In this document: piece after piece, positions 24,901-32,800 of the stretch
How the letters are laid out: each line of letters opens with the position of its first letter
Numbering within the stretch: the stretch's first letter is position 1
NCBI RefSeq assembly: GCF_040782645.1
Contig: NZ_CP160403.1
Coordinates: 7,785,001-7,849,000, forward strand
Direction of reading: 5' to 3'
DNA: 64,000 nt
Source: Streptomyces sp. HUAS ZL42
GTDB taxonomy: Bacteria; Actinomycetota; Actinomycetes; Streptomycetales; Streptomycetaceae
Translations under genes and position numbers: made by a program
The notes under the pieces: generated by a model
What the model was told of the DNA's origin: nothing
What the model saw: only the letters and a program-made list of their open reading frames with translations
The model's database searches: none

Positions 24901-25670
24901 TGAAGTTCGGCTTCCGGACAGATCCCGCCGCACCGATACTCAGCGCCGAAAACAAAATGGAGACGTATCAGGACCGCGCGGTGTACGCCCGGGAGCACGG
25001 ATTCGGTACCGATTACCTGACTGCTTCCGCGGACGTCAGCGAGGGCCGGTTCTCGAGTGTTGCGCCCGCGCTGTTGGGTGAGGCCGTTTTCGACCGAGTG
25101 CTGCGGGAGTTGGACGAGAGCATGCGATCCCCGCTGATGCGCATAGTCGGGCGCGGCGAGGTGCGCTGGGCACTGCAGGGGAAGGACGAGGACGAAAGAA
25201 AGGAGCGGGTGCAGGAGATATTCCGGCGCGGACTCATGGTGCAGCAGAAGCCCGTTGCCGCCTCCGGACAGGTGGGCGAAGTACTGAGGATCATGCAGAG
25301 GTACGGTCCGGGCGCCACCATGGACCAGTTCTCGGAGTCCGATCTCGAACGCATGGCGGTCCTGCTCGAGCCGGGCAGGAAGAAATTCTCGGCCGGAAAG
25401 AGCAAGTCGCGGAAATGGGCTCGTACGAGGGGCATGGAGATGCCGTCCGAGCAGCAACTCCATGAAAGCGTCGAGACTCCGGAACGGTACGTCAACCGCT
25501 CGGTGCTGTGGCTCGACCGTGTATCGCAGTTCGAGGACATCCTCGTCTCCCCGGAGACGCAGGAGAAGGTGGCGGAGGAGGTCCGTCGGCGTATCGCGGA
25601 GGCCCGGGACGTGGACCCGGAGCTGGAGAACCAGGTGCCGTGGGTATGGGAACCCGAGCGCAAGGAATGA
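18957..25670 (+). CDS. Giant DUF4157 (eCIS core) multidomain protein, candidate tape measure/effector
   Basis: A 2237-residue protein, the largest in the cluster. Residues 34-117 form a DUF4157 domain with a metallopeptidase-like HELLH (109-113). Residues about 280-950 are low-complexity (Ala, Gly, Glu, Ser, Thr), including an 18-bp minisatellite and a poly-Gly run. About 1095-1230 is a highly charged coiled coil. About 1235-1570 is a long amphipathic/hydrophobic helical stretch, as in tape measure proteins or membrane-inserting toxins. About 1575-1840 is an Arg/Asp/Pro-rich linker with repeated GRKPKDGKD. The last 395 residues form a separate soluble domain, unrecognised, ending in VPWVWEPERKE. 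DUF4157 marks CIS cargo. No other tape measure is seen, so it may serve as both. Confidence 0.85.
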   Translation: MTAQNQEARSEQAAEQRRRRRKERAAKARTPEPKNIVSGAGQPLDPGVRRELEEQLGHDLGRVRLHTGRDAGQLTELLGADAVAVGQDVFFREGAFRPGTDEGRRLLAHELLHTVQSPHGLGALRAGRELGAVSLPQQAIERQAESAAQDLVRPSGPEESAPEVEEGQATPGWLRYATVDADRGRTEAIDPATLVDRLANSLVRSLRGDPEDLSQRTRKQLARLPDELLDGVLARLESRLLGSEHDRVLDLVDEIEAYDDFAGEGLERDAHDSPAIEPDTADDVRTERENRLRTAEEKRTEEQRPQPAPGPEKEQTGQQDAAGSAPQNAPAGPAQRPGASGGGSAQGASAAPAPAREQSSSSDSPGPAGRADTGQQGGEKSADTTGGKEKEQAGQEATRQQPTPAASKEESAARNRPGAADAAVAGRQLKQQDRRGQQKPTGSPTAAGRDTRLPGAFSTLDGVRNQDAGGPEEKTEEDPFGAGGDSEVEVGGEEPSAWDVKLRPEDFMPQQDLDVSGVPTADTLDPSSSAGRAAPAFPAAPPTKAEQVQADREAEDAEQETAEPEEDTADEAFDAESPTAQTEGGPESATGPSGLAVERAAAVPPVSGAASRDPKSGDDPKAGPVVAQTTVQETQGRSEGGSEAKEAAAKEEKGTAAGGDKTAAAPEKESQQATGGRAAQTDAGAKEAAGGADSATSGSSADSAASAAQGTGAGHDAAGAGATQGASGTSTATGTSTATGTSTATGTSTATGTATAPDGAQETGAAPSGRTRTSAAAPKSTPSAAPKSEPSARSAPAAEEKTAPETSPAPKAGRASAGGGGGGGGGGSAAAPARGKGRKDSAPAPNLSGVAPEAGLATASKLKPHKALEAMGGVGGAVDRTVGDEHKTLASAPPAMERPAGAPQTLQGKPKTDAPAQYSQDPAQQAQEPDREDAKVTGEKEPEGQIEAEQAEEPGGWDTFKMALGFGIGKVASWLGFEVDAQELAAKFAGLPTKDEALKQAQAGNAPGVQMRGAAEQTAGEQDGHVDAKGQETLSTARDDSGRGMGEDQVYPNAPKEQLTGQVPGQQGGGQGGAAGGGGATGAVPPEAASEVAEHERGPQFQAAFSEGRKGISEGRQAKDRDFRDAQAKHKQKVDAEITANTETQAGEREKARGEVTARREDWRTEQDEELKKLGDKKSERHDKVRKDVADEEKKTDDNVEKEKGDSDKKIQDQSDRAERDAEKQRDGAVQDSGNWITKAFDWIKQKVIEIKNAIVRVIRAARDAVVGFIRNFRETVERWINDARKNIVEAIKNLIKDLIEFAVAMVRAVIELANRIRKLITDLIAAAIALVNRLAQALRQAITDLLNAIGKLLSSILDILRKALQAAVKAVVDAVKAVLDFASKLLSALGQWMLIAVDFLSDPGGWLSGAKNSAVDGAKNHLFREVSSAVKAWFQEKIQEIIGVPKAIIDQLVKGGFTLDKIVKEAWDAVVPQLPLIIGELVLTKVVAKLIPGAGWVMAVIDAIRTAWGALSAILRSLGAVLDWLKAVRMGGAGILFAKAVAAGVVALLEVLYQALLNGIGKYVAKVGRRLKGVAAKLAGRKGRGGGKESGAGGSDDKGGRRDEGRGEERSEAAAPKSPGRPTPTAPGTGRPRPSGPSAGRPPAGPGRGRPQTEGPASRPDTRPTASAPSRPRPEPGQRPRPDRDTPTRTRDDRPAKNRPRDDRDSTRPRDDDRRQDRPGQDRDPNRPGDGRDSTRPRDDDRRRPERDPGRPKDQDPTGPKRDNDGKDTDGRKPKDGKDTDGRKPKDRDKDSRKPKDGRGKDGKRGPKDRDPEKERQDRQDKKDRRKKEEDSKESKDERLRKIVARIRPKARALLRRGVKGALLRGSLTGMRAWYRLTELTARGNTSGAIHAVLNPELSFENFKKLQVLEAAKRATREGQDKTKGTPGDKDATPAPFALEEGAPLVEQSYAFEEWVSRLPRSGKQGRVVHPQLDESQSPRVKFGFRTDPAAPILSAENKMETYQDRAVYAREHGFGTDYLTASADVSEGRFSSVAPALLGEAVFDRVLRELDESMRSPLMRIVGRGEVRWALQGKDEDERKERVQEIFRRGLMVQQKPVAASGQVGEVLRIMQRYGPGATMDQFSESDLERMAVLLEPGRKKFSAGKSKSRKWARTRGMEMPSEQQLHESVETPERYVNRSVLWLDRVSQFEDILVSPETQEKVAEEVRRRIAEARDVDPELENQVPWVWEPERKE
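21141..21212 (+). repeat. 18-bp minisatellite in the giant gene
   Basis: Four head-to-tail 18-bp units beginning ACGTCGACSGCGACYGGC encode TSTATG four times. The near identity at DNA level (two third-position differences) suggests recent slippage and variable length between strains. Confidence 0.85.
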
Positions 25671-25686
25671 GAAGGAGGTGGTGTCT

Positions 25687-26274
25687 GTGGAGACGCCAAT
25701 TCATCATCGCGGCGATCGCCTGATCCTCGCGGACGCGTCCTCGGCGGACGAGGTTGTCTTCTTCGCTCGGGGCGCCGAATTCCAAGAGGGACGTGAGAAC
25801 AATACGCCTTACGGATCGGAGCGGGTCTGGGTGATTCGCAAGGGACTCTATTTTCACTATGTGGACAATCGTCAGGCCGATGTGCGCTACGTCCAAGTGA
25901 CAGGAGACGATGCGGAGGACGTCCAGCGGTTCACCGAGCTGGCCGGAGAGTTCTTCACGACGGTCGGTGTCGACGCATTGTTGTCGGACGTCCGTGAGGC
26001 CAGGACACCGCAAGAGCGCGCCAGGACCCTGACTCGTCTCGCCGTCGGGCTGCCGAACCCGGCATCCGAAGAGGCCCTCCAGGAAATCCTGACGGCCTTC
26101 GACGACGAAGACGCGGCTGCGCGCCGCGCGGCTTTGCTGTCCGCCCTTTATCTCGACTGGGAGATCGTCGGCCCGAGCGTGAGAAGGATGGAGCAGTTCG
26201 ACGATGAGGACATGTTGAGGGTCCAGGCGCAGTACTTCGTGGATCGACATGACCGGAGCGAAGGAAACTCATGA
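25687..26274 (+). CDS. Acidic immunity-like protein after the giant gene
   Basis: A 195-residue soluble acidic protein (VETPIHHRGDRLILADASSA at the start, many Asp and Glu). It has no signal peptide, no membrane segment and no known motif. The GTG at 25687 sits 8 bases after AAGGAGG; GTG 25681 is a second option. It starts 17 bases after the giant DUF4157 gene and overlaps the Afp7-like gene (ATGA). Base composition is far from the neighbours: 25801-25860 is 50% GC by direct count, whereas flanking core genes exceed 70%. The place, size and acidity fit a partner or immunity protein for the variable C terminus of the giant protein. That function is inferred. Confidence 0.7.
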   Translation: METPIHHRGDRLILADASSADEVVFFARGAEFQEGRENNTPYGSERVWVIRKGLYFHYVDNRQADVRYVQVTGDDAEDVQRFTELAGEFFTTVGVDALLSDVREARTPQERARTLTRLAVGLPNPASEEALQEILTAFDDEDAAARRAALLSALYLDWEIVGPSVRRMEQFDDEDMLRVQAQYFVDRHDRSEGNS

Positions 26275-26957
26275 CCCGCTACCCCGACATCCCCAAACCC
26301 ATCCGCTCCGGCATGGTCGTGCTCGACCCCGACCGCGGCACCCCCCAGCGCGTCATAGTCCTGCAGTTCAACCCGGACACCCTGGAGCGCAGCCTCTCGC
26401 CGCAGTCCGCCGGTGACAGCGGTGATGCCGGAGGCGGTGGTACCGGCAGTGGGGACCGGAACGAGGCCCTGCGGCTCAAGGGTCCCGCTCAGGAGACCTG
26501 GAAGTTCACCGCGGAGATCGACGCCACCGACCAGTTCGAGATCGCCGCGCCCGACGGGATCCATCCGCAGCTGGCGACGCTGGAGATGCTCGTGCAGCCG
26601 ACCGTGGCGCAACTGCGCGCCGCGAGCCGGCTGTCACGGAAGGGGACCATCGAGATCAGCCCGATCGAGATGCCGCTGACCCTGTTCACGTGGGGGAGGA
26701 AGCGGGTCATGCCGGTGCGGCTGACCGAGCTGTCCGTCAGTGAGTCGGCCTTCGACGTGAATCTGAATCCGATACGGGCGTCGCTGAGCATCGGCATGAA
26801 GATCCTCACCGTCAGCGACCTGCCCGCCGGACACCAGGGAGCCGACCTGTACATGGCCCACCTCGCGCAGAAGGAGCGGCTCGCGGCGGCCGCGCGGGGC
26901 GGCGGCCTGGGTGCCCTCGGGCTCTCCGGAGCAGACCTGATCACCGGAAGGGGCTGA
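26271..26957 (+). CDS. cis7: CIS tube/baseplate protein, Afp7-like N-terminal domain
   Basis: A 228-residue protein of the CIS tube-protein family (Afp7/Pvc7). It shows the conserved N-terminal strand pattern VIVLQFNPDTLERSLSP, then LKGPAQETWKFTAEIDATDQ and a long helical/strand region LEMLVQPTVAQLRAAS, ending with LTELSVSESAFDVNLNPIRA, typical of the fold that joins the tube to the baseplate. Unlike Afp7 it has no C-terminal LysM; that domain is a separate gene immediately downstream (10 bases). The insert GDSGDAGGGGTGSGDR is a flexible loop. Start ATG overlaps the previous stop. Confidence 0.88.
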   Translation: MTRYPDIPKPIRSGMVVLDPDRGTPQRVIVLQFNPDTLERSLSPQSAGDSGDAGGGGTGSGDRNEALRLKGPAQETWKFTAEIDATDQFEIAAPDGIHPQLATLEMLVQPTVAQLRAASRLSRKGTIEISPIEMPLTLFTWGRKRVMPVRLTELSVSESAFDVNLNPIRASLSIGMKILTVSDLPAGHQGADLYMAHLAQKERLAAAARGGGLGALGLSGADLITGRG

Positions 26958-26967
26958 TCAGCACACC

Positions 26968-27333
26968 ATGGCCGACATCGAGCCTTACGAGAGCGCACTC
27001 GACGCCATACCCGGCGCCCATCCCTATCCGCGCACCAGCCGGTACCACGACGCCGAGATCGGCGTGCACCGCCGGCCCGACGGAACCGAAGTCCGGTACA
27101 CCAAGCGGCGGTTGCTGCCCCCGCTGGAGGAGCAGGAGACGCAGGAGCATGTCGTCGGCGGCGGCGAGCGGCCCGATCTGCTCGCCCAGCGGTACTTCGG
27201 CGACCCCGGGCAGTGGTGGCAGATCGCCGACGCCAACCCGGTGGTCGATCCACGCGAGTTGACCGACGAGGCGGGGCGCGTCATCGGGATTCCGCTCGCC
27301 GGCGGGTTCCCGCGGGAGGACCGGCGTGTTTGA
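26968..27333 (+). CDS. LysM-domain baseplate protein (gp53/gpX-like)
   Basis: A 121-residue protein whose core is one LysM-like domain (EHVVGGGERPDLLAQRYFGD, then QWWQIADANPVVDPREL and IGIPLAGGFP). Short tail proteins of this kind (P2 gpX, T4 gp53) sit between the Afp7-like adaptor and the hub. In most characterised systems the LysM is fused to the adaptor; here it is a free gene. Its end overlaps the next GTG start by 8 bases. Confidence 0.87.
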   Translation: MADIEPYESALDAIPGAHPYPRTSRYHDAEIGVHRRPDGTEVRYTKRRLLPPLEEQETQEHVVGGGERPDLLAQRYFGDPGQWWQIADANPVVDPRELTDEAGRVIGIPLAGGFPREDRRV

Positions 27334-28465
27334 CCTGCCCGTGGGGCAGGGCCCCGTCCACATCACGCTCCTCATGGGGCCCAAGCTCGCCCGGCCGGTC
27401 CCGGCCGAGGTGACCGAGGCGCTGCTGTCCGCCCAGATCACCGCCACCGCGGGGGAGCGCAGCGGCTTCCAGCTCGCCTTCGACCTCACCAAGAACGGGC
27501 TCATCAACCGGCGCCTCCTGCCGGAGGGGTTCTTCGACCCCAAGACCCGGCTCGTCGTCACCGTCGCGGTCAAGGGCACTCCCGACGTGCTCTTCGACGG
27601 GCTGATCGTCCGTCAGGAGGTCGGCGCCAGCAACCACCCCGGCCACTCCACGCTGACCGTCACCGGCGAGGACCTCACCCTCCTCATGGACCTCGAGGAG
27701 CGCACCGCGCGTTACCCGAACCTCCCGCCCTCCGAGCGCGTGCTCGCCATCCTGCGCCGCTACTCCGACTACGGCATCCGGCCCGACGTCTACCACGAAA
27801 AGGTCACCCAGCCACCCCACCAGGACCTCCGCGTCCACTACCAGACCGGCACCGACCTCCAGTACCTCACCGAGCTGGCCCGCGCCAACGGCTACACCTT
27901 CTACCTGGAACCCGGTCCCAACCCCGGCCAGTCCTCGGCCCGTTGGGGACCGGAGGTCCGCCTCGGCATCCGGCAGCACGCCCTCAACGTCAACATGGAC
28001 TCCAACTCCACCGTCGACCAGCTGACGTTCGCCTACGACGGGACGGCCCGCGAGGAGCCGCAGGCCCGCTGGCAGGACCCGGGGACACGGCAGTCGACGC
28101 TGCTGCCGCAGCCGCCGATCAGCCCCCTGCGCCCGCCCCTCGGCAGACGGCCGACCCCGGCCCTCAAGCGCAGGACCCTCACCGGCACCGCCAAGCAGCA
28201 ACGCGAGCAGGCCGAGGCGGAACTGCTCGCACGGGCCGCCGTGTCCGCCGACGTCGTCTCCGGCTCCGGCTCCCTCGACGTCAACCGGCACGGCTACATC
28301 CTCCAGCCGCGGCAACTGGTGGGCGTACGCGGCGCGGGACGCGCCTACGACGGCGATTACTACGTCAAGTCCGTCACGCACATGCTGCGCCCGGGCTCGT
28401 TCCAGCAGAACTTCACCCTCTCCCGCGAGGGCCTCGAAGCCCGCAGCGACTACGTCCGGCCGTAA
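27326..28465 (+). CDS. Hub protein, gpD/gp27-like (VgrG N-terminal half)
   Basis: A 379-residue phage late-control-D-type protein. It has the gpD fold segments: VTEALLSAQITATAGERSGF, then the strand pair LTVTGEDLTLLMDLEE, YHEKVTQPPHQDLRVHYQTG, the conserved TDLQYLTELARANGYTFYLE, and the C-terminal YVKSVTHMLRPGSFQQNF. It should form the trimer at the tube tip. In Afp and PVC this part and the gp5-like spike base are one polypeptide (Afp8); here the spike is the next gene, as in phage P2. GTG start at 27326. Confidence 0.9.
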   Translation: MFDLPVGQGPVHITLLMGPKLARPVPAEVTEALLSAQITATAGERSGFQLAFDLTKNGLINRRLLPEGFFDPKTRLVVTVAVKGTPDVLFDGLIVRQEVGASNHPGHSTLTVTGEDLTLLMDLEERTARYPNLPPSERVLAILRRYSDYGIRPDVYHEKVTQPPHQDLRVHYQTGTDLQYLTELARANGYTFYLEPGPNPGQSSARWGPEVRLGIRQHALNVNMDSNSTVDQLTFAYDGTAREEPQARWQDPGTRQSTLLPQPPISPLRPPLGRRPTPALKRRTLTGTAKQQREQAEAELLARAAVSADVVSGSGSLDVNRHGYILQPRQLVGVRGAGRAYDGDYYVKSVTHMLRPGSFQQNFTLSREGLEARSDYVRP

Positions 28466-28503
28466 CGACCCAGCACCACCCACCAACCAGGAGCACCCCA
28501 ACC

Positions 28504-29040
28504 ATGGCGGCACCCAGCAATCGCTACCTCGGCAAGTTCCGCGGCCGGGTGGTGGACAACAACGACCCGCTGCGCATCGGCCGCATCACGGTCGAGGTCC
28601 CCGACGTCCTCGGTGAGACGCCGTCCACCTGGGCGCTGCCCTGCCTGCCGTTCACCGGGCCGCAGTCCGGTCAGTTCGTGGTGCCGCCGCCCGGGGCCGG
28701 CGTGTGGGTGGAGTTCGAGCAGGGGGACCCGAGCTTCCCGGTGTGGACCGGCTGCTGGTACGGCGCCGCCGACGAACTGCCGCCCGACGCGCGCCGCGAG
28801 CTCCAGGCGAACTCGCCGAACAAACCGGTCGTCGTGCAGACACCGCAGAACCACAAGATCGTGCTGAACGACACCGCCGGAGCCGAGCAGGGAATCCTGC
28901 TCCAGGCCCAGGGCGGCGCGTACATCCGCATCACCGAGGAGGCCGTGGTCATCGCCAGCGGCGCGGGTGCCGAAGTCATCGTGCGCGGCGAGGAAGTGAC
29001 CATCAACAAAGGCCAGTTGACCGTTCTCTCCAAGCGATAA
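28504..29040 (+). CDS. Spike base protein, gpV/gp5-OB-fold type
   Basis: A 178-residue protein with the gp5/VgrG OB-fold: LGKFRGRVVDNNDPLRIGRI, TVEVPDVLGETPSTWALPC and the PPPGAGVWVEFEQGDPSFPV motif, followed by repeating beta strands (NHKIVLNDTAGAEQGILLQ, YIRITEEAVVIASGAGAEVI) that form the needle prism. It is separate from the hub gene and lies 38 bases downstream of it. A PAAR-like tip gene follows, completing the puncturing device. ATG 28504 has a CCAGGAGCACC ribosome site. Confidence 0.92.
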   Translation: MAAPSNRYLGKFRGRVVDNNDPLRIGRITVEVPDVLGETPSTWALPCLPFTGPQSGQFVVPPPGAGVWVEFEQGDPSFPVWTGCWYGAADELPPDARRELQANSPNKPVVVQTPQNHKIVLNDTAGAEQGILLQAQGGAYIRITEEAVVIASGAGAEVIVRGEEVTINKGQLTVLSKR

Positions 29041-29056
29041 CAACCGGGGGAAGAAG

Positions 29057-29392
29057 TTGTCCGGGAGTCTGTTGGACGCGGGCGCCGTGATCGGCTGCCC
29101 GCACGGCGGCCGTGCCACCGCCACCACTCCACCCTCAGGCGGCGTACGCGTCGCGGGCGCCGCCGTCGCCACGGCCGCGCACGGCTACGTCGTCACCGGC
29201 TGCCCGCACACCGTCGACGGTGTGCCCTCGCCGTGCGTCTCGGTCCGCTGGACCGCCGACGGTACCGGCGTCACGGTCGACGGCGCAGCCGTGCTGCTCG
29301 ACACGTCCGCGGCCCAGTGCCTCACCGCGGCCTTCGTCCCGCAGGGGCCGCCCGTGGTCCAGGCCGCGCAGCGAAAGGTCATTGTCCGATGA
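29057..29392 (+). CDS. cis10: PAAR-like spike tip protein
   Basis: A 111-residue protein with glycine-rich beta hairpins and Cys-Pro-His motifs (VIGCPHGGRATATTP and VTGCPHTVDGVPSPC) that can hold a metal ion, as in PAAR tips. It should sharpen the spike trimer. It begins with TTG at 29057 after CGGGGGAAGAAG; no better start exists. It ends in an ATGA overlap with the gp25 gene. Confidence 0.8.
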   Translation: MSGSLLDAGAVIGCPHGGRATATTPPSGGVRVAGAAVATAAHGYVVTGCPHTVDGVPSPCVSVRWTADGTGVTVDGAAVLLDTSAAQCLTAAFVPQGPPVVQAAQRKVIVR

Positions 29393-29832
29393 GCCGCCGA
29401 ACGAGCCACCAGATGAGTTCACGCACCCGCCCGCGCACCGACATCGCCTTCCCCTTCCGCGCCGACCGCCGGGGGCGCACCGCCCTCCCCCACTCTCGAC
29501 TTCGCTCGAGCGGGGGGACCCCCATCGCCCACGGCGAGCACGTCCACGACCTGATCGAGCAGCTGCTGTTCACCAGCCCCGGCGAACGCGTCATGCGCCC
29601 CGACTTCGGCTGCGGACTGCTCGACCTGGTCTTCGCCCCGAACAGCCCCGAGCTCATCAGCACCCTCGAGCTCTCCGTGCAGGCCGCGCTGCAGCGCTGG
29701 CTCGGTGAGCTGATCGAGGTGGTCGCGCTCGACATCGACAGCGAGGAGAACGCCGTCAGCGTCCACCTGTCGTACGTGGTCCGCGCCACCGGCACCGTCC
29801 GCGAGGACGTCTTCGAAGGGAGGGCGGCATGA
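29389..29832 (+). CDS. cis9: Baseplate wedge protein, GPW/gp25 family
   Basis: A 147-residue gp25-family protein. The family core is HDLIEQLLFTSPGERVMRPD, then FGCGLLDLVFAPNSPEL and VVALDIDSEENAVSVHLSY. It anchors the sheath to the baseplate wedges. Residues 33-46 (LPHSRLRSSGGTPI) are foreign to the family and encoded by a palindromic element at 29485-29524. Coupled at both ends by ATGA overlaps. Confidence 0.92.
   Translation: MSRRTSHQMSSRTRPRTDIAFPFRADRRGRTALPHSRLRSSGGTPIAHGEHVHDLIEQLLFTSPGERVMRPDFGCGLLDLVFAPNSPELISTLELSVQAALQRWLGELIEVVALDIDSEENAVSVHLSYVVRATGTVREDVFEGRAA
29485..29524. repeat. In-frame palindromic element inside the gp25 gene
   Basis: CTCCCCCACTCTCGACTTCG followed by CTCGAGCGGGGGGACCCCC folds as two nested stems (CCCCC with GGGGG, and CTCGA with TCGAG). 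It is read in frame and adds about 13 residues to a disordered N-terminal part. Hairpins of this sequence family are, from memory, dispersed in Streptomyces genomes. Confidence 0.75.
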
Positions 29833-32800
29833 CCGCCGCGACCACCCGCCGGGCCAAGGTGCGGGCCGCGCAGCTGGGCGGGATCGACGCCGTCGAGGTC
29901 GCCGACGACGGACTGCTGCTCACCGTCACCTTTCTCGGCAAGGCCCCGCACGGCCTCGGCCCGGAGAACGTCCGTATCGACGGCGGCCGCCGCGTCACCG
30001 GCATCGCCGCCGTCGAGGTCAGCGTGGAGCGCGAGGAGGACCCCGAGCTCGACGACCGGCTCTACGTCACCCTCGACCGGGCCGGCGACACCTCCCGCTA
30101 CCGGCTCTCGCTCGTCGAGACCGATCCGTACGGCCGCCCCGGCACCGAGCCGTTCCGCGGCTTCGACCAGCGCTATCACAGCGCGTCCTTCTCCTTCCGG
30201 CCCGACTGCCCGACCCCCTTCGACTGCAAGGACGAGCCTCCCCAGGAGGCGGACTTCCCGGACGCGCCGGTCGTCGACTACACGGCCCGTGACTACGACA
30301 CCATCCGCAAGCTGCTCCTCGACCGGCTCGCCCTCACCACCCCCGACTGGGTGGAGCGCAACCCCGCGGACCTCGGCATCACCCTGGTCGAACTCCTCGC
30401 CCACACCGGCGACCAGATCAGCTACCACCAGGACGCCGTCGCCACCGAGGCCTACCTCGACACCGCCCGCCGCCGTGTCTCCGTACGCCGCCACGTCCGG
30501 CTGATCGACTACGCGATGCACGACGGCTGCACGGCCCGCGCGTACGTCACCGTCCAGACCGCGGACGACCACACGCTGGCCCCGGGCACCTACCGCTTCG
30601 CCTCCGTCGACGTGCGCTCCCTCGACCCGCACGACCGCCCCGAACCCGGCACGGTGATCGACGAGAACGACCTCGCCGACCTCGACGAACGCGGCTCGGT
30701 GGAGGTCTTCGAACCGGTCGTCGCCGCCGACCCTCTGGAGCTGCGGGTCGCGCACAACGCGATCCGCCTGTGGACCTGGGGCGGCGAGGTGTGCGCCCTG
30801 CCCAAGGGCGCCACCTCGGCCACCCTGCGCGACGAGTGGCGCGACCCGGAGACCTGCCGGGACCGTCGACTCGACCTCAGGCCGGGTGACCTGCTGATCC
30901 TGGAGGAGGTCAGGGGCCCGCGTACCGGCACCCCCGGCGACGCCGACCCGGCCCACCGTCAGGCCGTACGCCTGACCTCCGTCACCCCGGCCGTCGACCG
31001 GATCGAGGACCAGCCGGTCGTGGAGGTCACCTGGGAGACCGAGGACGCACTGCGCTTCCCGCTCTGCCTCACGACCCGCGGCGGCCGCGACTGCCTGCCC
31101 GTGGAGGACGTGACCCTCGCCCGCGGCAACGTCGTCCTCGTCGACCACGGCCGCTCCCTGACCGGGCTCCCCGAGACGGTCACCGTCCCGCAGGTGCCGG
31201 CCGTCGTCGCGCCGTGCGACCCTCCCCCAGCCTCCGGCCGGGGGTACCCCCGTCTCGCTTCGCTCGCCTTCGGCTGCCACGACCGAGCCGAGGGCAACGC
31301 ACCCGCCCGGCTGATCAACTCGCTCACGGACAAGGCGGAGAGCGGAGAAGCCCTCGTACCCGACGACGTCCGCGAGCTGTTCGAGGTGGTGGGTGAGGCA
31401 GCCACGGTACGCGCCGGAATCGGCCTGGAGCGGGCCGGGCAGCGGCACGAACGCGTGGTGCCCGGCACGGCGTACGCGCAGGCCACCGCCCTGCGGACAC
31501 TGCTCGCGCAGTCCGTCTACCCGGGCATCCTGCCCCGCTTCCGGCCGCTGCTCGGCCGGTCACCGGTCGTGCAGGCGGTGCCGTTCCCCGAGACGGGGAC
31601 CGTGGCCGCCGGGCAGGCCGAACGGATCGCCGCCATTCCGGGGCGGGTACGGCAGCGGCTGGTCGAGCTGTGGCGCAGCGCCCGCGACCGCGACGGGCTC
31701 GGCGAGGAGGAGGTCGCCGAACTTGCCCTGATCTACGGCCTGAACATCCTCGAACGGCTCGAACTCCGCCGCCACCCCGCCCGCGCCCTGCGTGAACTCC
31801 TGCACCGCAGCGACCGGTTGCTCGACGCCAAGCTGCGCCGCGTCGAGATCCTCACGGCACGGGCCCGCGCGGGCACGGTCCTCGACGGGCACATCGCCTG
31901 GGAGATCGCGCACAGCTGGGGCCCGGCGTACGCGGCCGGACTCCACCCCGACGAACCCGTCCTGCGCGGCTCGGCGACCGCCGCGCTCACCCAGGACCCG
32001 CGCCGGGCGCTGCCCGCCGTCCGCGTCCAGGACGGTGACGTCGTCTGGGAGCCGCGCCGCGACCTGCTTGACAGCGGCTCCCGCGACCGGCACTTCGTCG
32101 GCGAGCTCGAGGACGACGGCCGCCTCGCCCTGCGCTTCGGCGACGGCGGGCACGGCGCGAAGCCGACCCCGGGCGCCCGACTCGCCCTGCACTACCGGCT
32201 GGGCGGCGGCCTCGCCGGCAACGTCGGTGCGGAGGCCGTCAACCACCTGGTGATCCAGGCCGACTGCGACCACCCGCCCGCCGCCGTGGTCCGCAACCCG
32301 CTGCCGGCGGTCGGCGGCACGGATCCCGAACCCGTCGAGCAGGCCCGCCAGTTGGCCCCCCTGGACCTCCGCCGCACCCGCCTCCGCGCCGTGACCGCCG
32401 ACGACTACGCGGCCCTCGCCTCCGCCCTGCCGGGAGTGCAGCGGGCCGCCGCCTCGCTCCGCTGGACCGGCAGCGTCCAGGAGGCACACGTCGCGATCGA
32501 CGCGTACGGCACCGGCGCCCCGCCCCAGGAGCTGCTCGACCAGGTCGCGCAGTCCCTGGAGGCGTACCGGCGCATCGGCCACGACCTCGTGGTCGGGCCC
32601 GCCCGCCTGGTGCCCCTCGACATCGCGCTGACCGTGTGTGCCCTGCCCGGACATCAGCACGGGCAGATCCTGGCCGAGCTGTACCGCGTGCTCGGCAGCG
32701 GCCGGCAGGGCTTCTTCCGCCCCGACGCGCTGACCTTCGGCGAGCCGGTCCGGCTCAGCCGTCTGGTCGCCGTCGCCGCGGCCGTCCCCGGAGTGGAGAG

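Noticed and set aside
20283..25463. 1726-codon open frame on the minus strand opposite the giant gene
   Set aside because: High-GC shadow: Leu/Arg/Gly/Val-rich translation without motifs, and the plus-strand gene has domain hits and fits the operon.
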